Assembly: GCA_040400085.1 (NCBI GenBank)
Contig: JBBAQX010000002.1
Location: forward strand, 62,001-126,000
DNA: 64,000 bases
Direction of reading: 5' to 3'
Origin: HNR sp040400085
GTDB lineage: Bacteria; Actinomycetota; Actinomycetes; Actinomycetales; Microbacteriaceae
Each line of letters begins with the position of its first letter. Positions within the stretch are counted from its first letter, which is position 1. The notes under the pieces are model-generated. The model did not search any database. It worked only from the letters and a program-made list of their open reading frames with translations, and was not told the DNA's origin. The position numbers and the translations under genes are program-made. This document shows positions 60,108 to 64,000 of this stretch, piece by piece.

Positions 60108-60829
60108 ATGGCTAAGAAGAAAGTCACCACCACGACCACTACCGTCACCGAGATTATCGATGACGATCATCGAGCCCGAGTTGTCAATGAGGAGCATTGC
60201 GTGGAAGGGCTTCTTCTTGCGGCTGGCAGGATAAGATTGCATCGGGCGCAAACGAGTACGTGAAGGGTCTTGCCGACACCGCTAAGAAGGAAGGCTTCAA
60301 GGCGTACGTCAGCATGGTGCTCTTTGACAGCAATCACCTCAATGTCCTGCGCATTGACACTCCACGCACCCGCGTGGATGTCGAGAACTGGATCCCTCTC
60401 GAGTCCTCCCAGATCCGTCCGGCCGGCGGAACTCCTCTCTACGACGCCGTGGATCACGCCATCACCAGCCTTACGACGTTCCCGACCGGAGACCTTGCGC
60501 TGGTTGTGATCACCGACGGCGGGGAGAACGCCTCTAGGAAGACCGCTACCTTTGTGAAGGAACGCATCCAGGCGTTCCAGGGTGCCGGTCACCTGATGAT
60601 CTACCTCGGCGCAAACCAGGATGCCTGGGCCGTCGGCGGTGGCATGGGTACGTCGCATCTGAACACCGCGACATACACGATGGCGAACATGGGACTTGCG
60701 ATGTCCACAGCTTCGGCCGCAACCATGCGCTATGCGACCTCGCGCAATGTGAGCGATGCCACCTTCACGGGGGCTGAGGTTGCCGGCATGGCCGGTGTAG
60801 GAACAACTTCTTCTACCAAGGCAAAATGA
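60108..60829 (+). pseudogene. VWA-domain protein with a disrupted N-terminus
   Basis: The N-terminal frame from ATG 60108 reads MAKKKVTTTTTTVTEIIDDD and then shifts. From about 60200 another frame gives NEYVKGLADTAKKEGFKAYV, RPAGGTPLYDAVDHAITSL and LALVVITDGGENASR, the second half of a von Willebrand A domain with MIDAS Thr and Asp. The first MIDAS motif (DxSGS) is missing; SMRSIAW in a third frame near 60187 may be its remnant. Two or more lesions, or a local deletion, separate the halves. Related proteins accompany Ter clusters. Confidence 0.65.
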
Positions 60830-61521
60830 CGTTACCACAAGAAGACAATCGCGACTATATGAGGAGGCTCTCGGGCCTCCTCTTCCCCTCAACCATCGTG
60901 GTACGACCGACCATCGATGACTATAGGAGAATGCGTATTGCCGCGCATCGCATGAACGACAATCACAAGACCAACTTGAACGAAAAGTCGTTGGAGCTTC
61001 AGCTCTACAACACCGTTCGAGGAATGATTGTCGAGTATGCCGTTAAGCAGGTTCTCGGTCTTGACTTAACGGTAAAGACAAGCATAGACTTGAACAATCC
61101 CGACAGCTACAACCATGATGCTGAATGGGAAGACGGCTGGATTGAGGTTAAGTGCATCACGGCCGGGCATGAGGAGCACGAGCTGGTGTCCTACCATAAG
61201 ATCAGTGCGGACACCCTCATGAAGCATCGCGGTGTGCTTAACGCAATTGTCTTTGGCTCGTGTAGGAATGTCATTCCCGATACTGAATGGCATGTTGACA
61301 TCTTATGGCTCATCAATCCAGTATACTACTGTGAACCGTACCTCACCAAGCGTAACTATTCCGTCGGCGACAAGGACATGACGTATTATGTGTTCAATCC
61401 TCGTGCCCATCGTAGCATGCGCGAACCCGAGGTGTGTCTATGGAACAAACGCCTGCTCAATGGTATAACGTTCACGGCCGAACTGAACTTTGGTGAGAAC
61501 AGCGATGTGGAAGCAGCTTAA
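60826..61521 (+). CDS. PD-(D/E)xK nuclease-fold-like protein
   Basis: This 231-residue protein has VRGMIVEYAVKQVLGLDLTV and then NHDAEWEDGWIEVKC, giving E...D...E-x-K in the order of PD-(D/E)xK nucleases. The rest is unassigned. It overlaps the VWA gene by four bases. Nuclease activity is inferred from the motif only. Confidence 0.6.
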   Translation: MTLPQEDNRDYMRRLSGLLFPSTIVVRPTIDDYRRMRIAAHRMNDNHKTNLNEKSLELQLYNTVRGMIVEYAVKQVLGLDLTVKTSIDLNNPDSYNHDAEWEDGWIEVKCITAGHEEHELVSYHKISADTLMKHRGVLNAIVFGSCRNVIPDTEWHVDILWLINPVYYCEPYLTKRNYSVGDKDMTYYVFNPRAHRSMREPEVCLWNKRLLNGITFTAELNFGENSDVEAA

Positions 61522-61906
61522 GAAGGACTTGACATACCCGATGCATACACCAGTGCCCCCGAGCAATCCCGATACGGAACGTGAGTCAGTGAAGGTACTC
61601 AAGGAATGCATGGACTTGCAGATCCGCAAGAGTCGTGACTACCAGAATCCGAACTCAAACGTCAGGCAGGCCGATCACTACCTGCACGGCATCAACACCA
61701 TCTATGACATGCTGCATCAGAAGATGCTGCGCGCGCGTTCCCTGCTCGAGGCCGGAGAGGCGCAGGCGACGACTGAGCCGAACTTCGAGTCCATCGAGGA
61801 TACCTTCAAGGACATCATCAATTACGCGTCCTTTGGCGTCTCCTACATGCGCGGCAAGATGGACGGGCAGATCCCGAACCGTGACATCTACAACCGTAAG
61901 AAGTAG
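61505..61906 (+). CDS. DUF1599 (nucleotide modification associated domain 1) protein
   Basis: This 133-residue protein has CMDLQIRKSRDYQNPNSNVR and HGINTIYDMLHQKMLRARSL, then DTFKDIINYASFGVSYMRGK, the pattern of DUF1599. Members lie next to genes of nucleotide modification. It is immediately upstream of the dCMP hydroxymethylase-like gene, which supports a shared pathway. Confidence 0.8.
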   Translation: MWKQLKKDLTYPMHTPVPPSNPDTERESVKVLKECMDLQIRKSRDYQNPNSNVRQADHYLHGINTIYDMLHQKMLRARSLLEAGEAQATTEPNFESIEDTFKDIINYASFGVSYMRGKMDGQIPNRDIYNRKK

Positions 61907-61914
61907 GGAACACA

Positions 61915-62658
61915 ATGATACGGCTACGCGTTGATGCGCTGCGGCGCGAGTTCGCCCACGCATGGATTCATGGAAAGGGAATTGTGACCCTTCCTAACGG
62001 GGTTAAGACCCTTGAGCTCGCACCCGTCCACTTTCTCGCGGACGACGAGAAGATATTCGGCAAGGTCAATCACGAGTACGTGCAGGCCGAACTGGATTGG
62101 TATCTCTCCCAGTCGCTGTTCGTCAGTGACATTCCGGGTGGGCCGCCTAAGATCTGGACGGACATTGCCGATAAGGACGGACGCATCAACTCCAACTACG
62201 GGTGGATGATCTTCTCCGAAGAGAACGGCAATCAGTACGCCAACGTCCTCGCCGAGCTTAGGAAGGATCTGTCATCTCGACGCGGAGTCATGATCTACAT
62301 TCGCCCGAGCATGCATACGGATCATACGGCCAACGGCATGCGCGACTTCGTGTGCACCACGCACGCGCAGTACCTTGTGCGTGACAAGGAGTTGGTTACT
62401 CACGTCTCCATGCGTTCCAATGATGCGGTCTTTGGTTATCGCAATGATTACCATTGGCAGAAGTACGTGTCGGATAAACTCGCAGACGATCTCGGCATAC
62501 CGCGCGGACCCATCATCTGGACCGCCGGCAGTCTTCATTTCTACGAGAGACACTTCTACATGGTGGATGCGTACGTGAGGGATGGATCCATCGACATCAC
62601 GCCTACACAGTACATCGAGAAGTTTGGGCAAGAAGCGTGGGATGAAATTGGGAAATGA
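61915..62658 (+). CDS. Thymidylate synthase-family enzyme, probably dCMP hydroxymethylase
   Basis: This 247-residue protein belongs to the thymidylate synthase fold: SSRRGVMIYIRP, catalytic Cys147 in DFVCTTHAQYLV, and VSMRSNDAVFGYRNDYHW. At the position of the substrate-recognising Asn of thymidylate synthase (GLPFN) it has Asp178 (GYRND), the change seen in T4 dCMP hydroxymethylase. I infer production of hydroxymethyl-dCMP for modified phage DNA. It lies between DUF1599 and dCMP deaminase genes. Confidence 0.82.
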   Translation: MIRLRVDALRREFAHAWIHGKGIVTLPNGVKTLELAPVHFLADDEKIFGKVNHEYVQAELDWYLSQSLFVSDIPGGPPKIWTDIADKDGRINSNYGWMIFSEENGNQYANVLAELRKDLSSRRGVMIYIRPSMHTDHTANGMRDFVCTTHAQYLVRDKELVTHVSMRSNDAVFGYRNDYHWQKYVSDKLADDLGIPRGPIIWTAGSLHFYERHFYMVDAYVRDGSIDITPTQYIEKFGQEAWDEIGK

Positions 62659-62683
62659 ACCTTCAAGAATTTGAAGACCGGGA

Positions 62684-63139
62684 ATGATGATGTTAAACGA
62701 ATGGGACCGGCGTTGGTTCACCCTCGCAAAGACCTACGCCAGCTTCTCTAAGGACCCCAGCACCAAGGTGGGAGCAATTGCCGTCAAGGATAAGAGGGAG
62801 ATCTCGGCGGGCTGGAACGGCTTCCCGCGTGGTGTCGCTGACGACGAACGCATACACAATCGAGCGGTGAAGTACGACATCATAGTTCACGCCGAGCAGA
62901 ACTGCATATATAATGCCGCATACGTAGGAGTGTCGCTGAAGGGCTGCACCCTCTACGTGTACGGTCTTCCCATCTGTTCCGATTGCATCAAGGGCGTGCT
63001 GCAGGTCGGGATCGAAACGGTGAAGATTGGTGTCCTCGGCGACATCCCGGACAAGTGGCGGGATTCGTTCGATCAGAGTAAGTCTAGAATGCTTGAGGCT
63101 GGTATTAAGTGGCAAGTGTACGACGTGTCCTCTTTGTAG
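62684..63139 (+). CDS. Deoxycytidylate deaminase
   Basis: This 151-residue protein has the dCMP deaminase zinc motifs IIVHAEQNCIYNAA (H-A-E) and LPICSDCIKGV (P-x-C-x-x-C), plus the N-terminal WFTLAKTYASFSKDPSTKVG. It makes dUMP for thymidylate synthesis and balances the dCMP pool used by the preceding enzyme. Two or three Met codons are possible starts. Confidence 0.9.
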   Translation: MMMLNEWDRRWFTLAKTYASFSKDPSTKVGAIAVKDKREISAGWNGFPRGVADDERIHNRAVKYDIIVHAEQNCIYNAAYVGVSLKGCTLYVYGLPICSDCIKGVLQVGIETVKIGVLGDIPDKWRDSFDQSKSRMLEAGIKWQVYDVSSL

Positions 63140-63519
63140 GCATGAACCCCGGGATCGAGCGTCATCCTACCGTTCAACGATACAGCGCTATCGGTAGACT
63201 GCACCTCTGGTGCGATCGCATGGACATACCGTATCACTCCTTTGTGAACGCCTTTGCGCATCCCGGTGCTTTCAAGGCAAATCAGATTGACAGTAACTTT
63301 CTACACGCGGTATTGATACTACACGACGGACCCGTGGTGGCGCTGGGTGGGACGGTGTCCCGCATACTCAAGAGTCTCGGGGCAGAGCACTTCTGCCTTC
63401 CGCACCCGTCGTATCGAAACCGCAGATTGAACGATGCGGCCTACGAGGAAGAATGCCTAACGCAATGTATGGTATATCTGAACGCTCACCAAAGTCCAAG
63501 CGGGTCGTCGTCGACGTAG
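63109..63519 (+). CDS. Uracil-DNA glycosylase-fold-like protein
   Basis: This 136-residue protein is read from GTG and has RVLFVGMNPGIERHPT and LPHPSYRNRRLND, which match the G-x-N/D-P loop and the HPSxxNR motif of the UDG superfamily. Glycosylase activity is inferred. It overlaps the deaminase by 31 bases and the HAD gene by 67. Confidence 0.7.
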   Translation: MASVRRVLFVGMNPGIERHPTVQRYSAIGRLHLWCDRMDIPYHSFVNAFAHPGAFKANQIDSNFLHAVLILHDGPVVALGGTVSRILKSLGAEHFCLPHPSYRNRRLNDAAYEEECLTQCMVYLNAHQSPSGSSST

Positions 63520-63824
63520 ACGATACCCTGTGCTACACTGAGGGACGTGATTACGCAAACGCCAGCCCCAACCGCGCTCTGATCGCTAAGCTGGCGGTCA
63601 TGCGGCGCGACGGATGGAAGGTGACGCTCTTTACTGCCCGAGGTCAGGTATCCTGCAATGGGGATCTCGATCTCATCCATGCCACGGTGAAACCAACACT
63701 CGTGGACTGGCTCGAACGCAATGCCGTGGAATACGACGAACTAATCTTTGGCAAGCCGTACGCCGATCTCTACATCGACGACAAGGGCGTGACGCCGGAG
63801 GATTTCCTTAGGATGGAAGTATGA
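63453..63824 (+). CDS. HAD-family phosphatase-like protein
   Basis: This 123-residue protein has VVVDVDDTLCYTEGRDYANA (DxD nucleophile), VTLFTARGQV (motif II Thr) and FGKPYADLYIDDKGVTPEDF (motifs III-IV). It resembles the small HAD proteins of sugar or capsule metabolism. A later start (63465 or internal) would reduce the overlap with the preceding gene. Confidence 0.8.
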   Translation: MPNAMYGISERSPKSKRVVVDVDDTLCYTEGRDYANASPNRALIAKLAVMRRDGWKVTLFTARGQVSCNGDLDLIHATVKPTLVDWLERNAVEYDELIFGKPYADLYIDDKGVTPEDFLRMEV

Positions 63825-64000
63825 AGATCGGTTTCCTGAAGCTCGGAAAGTCCATTCGCTTCGTGGACAGTAGCAATCCCATCGGAGGTGACAATGAGCC
63901 CCGTGCAGTCCTATCAGCTCTTGCCTCATGCTACCCAGAGCACGAGTTCTACCTCGTTGGTAAGAGTGACTTTGCACGTATATCAGAGCGGCAGCGAAGG
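63821..64000 (+). CDS. Start of a possible glycosyltransferase-like gene (3' partial)
   Basis: Sixty residues are visible, starting MKIGFLKLGKSIRFVDSSNP with GGDNEPRAVLSALASCYPEH and FYLVGKSDF. The first strand, the acidic GGDNEP loop and FYLVG resemble the N-terminal nucleotide-sugar fold of GT-B enzymes. The assignment is weak because the gene runs off the edge. Confidence 0.5.
   Translation, partial: MKIGFLKLGKSIRFVDSSNPIGGDNEPRAVLSALASCYPEHEFYLVGKSDFARISERQRR

Noticed and set aside
60826..61521. Assignment of this protein to a named restriction enzyme
   Set aside because: Only the E...D...E-x-K order is visible; no recognition domain or partner methyltransferase is adjacent.
1..64000. 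CRISPR array, insertion sequence, integrase or attachment site
   Set aside because: No evenly spaced direct repeats with unique spacers, no transposase or integrase motifs, and no long terminal repeats were seen, in line with a virulent T4-type phage.

Overview
The window is a stretch of a large T4-superfamily myovirus genome, probably from a phage of an alphaproteobacterium, perhaps of the Rhizobiales. The T4 relationship rests on the head-tail genes 13-14-15-16-17-18-19-20-21-22-23, which lie in T4 order (2053-21039), and on homologues of UvsW, gp55, gp47, UvsY and gp46 (42308-47801). The alphaproteobacterial host is inferred from a GcrA-like regulator (37233-37709), a DUF1127 mini-gene (22459-22617), a secreted ClpP-like protein, and a tmRNA gene in the circularly permuted two-piece layout used by alphaproteobacteria (about 35500-35790).

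Layout. 1-21090 holds the late structural block on the + strand, including a GH24 endolysin, several repeat-rich presumed prohead-core proteins, and many small proteins with a leader like the T4 capsid-targeting sequence. 21551-41415 is mostly - strand and accessory: small membrane and unknown proteins, metallophosphoesterase, deaminase, methyltransferase, two ADP-ribosyltransferase-like proteins, TerB, GcrA, an AAA+ ATPase, DUF2786 and DUF932 proteins, 16 tRNAs or tRNA-like genes and the tmRNA. 41688-51842 is + strand replication, recombination and nucleotide metabolism (UvsW, an AT-rich iteron-like region, gp55, gp47, UvsY, gp46, an N6-adenine methyltransferase, an exonuclease, peptide deformylase, a MazG-like enzyme). 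51881-55126 carries nine tRNA or tRNA-like genes, several with odd architecture, interleaved with small genes, a papain-like protease and an RNase H-like protein. 55191-64000 is accessory genes ending in a nucleotide-modification group (DUF1599, dCMP hydroxymethylase-like, dCMP deaminase, UDG-like, HAD).

How it works together. gp55 is the T4-type late sigma factor, and (G/A/T)ATAAATA boxes precede many structural genes, so late transcription is probably T4-like. Other genes use TTGACA-N16-17-TATATA or TAGACT promoters. One group of four shares a CCGA(A/T)TCGG palindrome in the spacer. The prohead protease gp21 probably cuts after (L/I)xE. This motif ends the leader of at least eight small proteins and recurs in the core-like repeat proteins, which suggests a set of packaged and possibly injected proteins, including two ADP-ribosyltransferase-like ones.

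Caveats. Two 100-N gaps are flanked by identical 55-base copies, so they are k-mer overlaps and not missing sequence. Several genes carry a frameshift or an in-frame stop (sheath 8735, 11980s, 34980s, 58440s, 60180s). These may be assembly errors or real lesions. All homology statements come from reading the sequence, without database searches.
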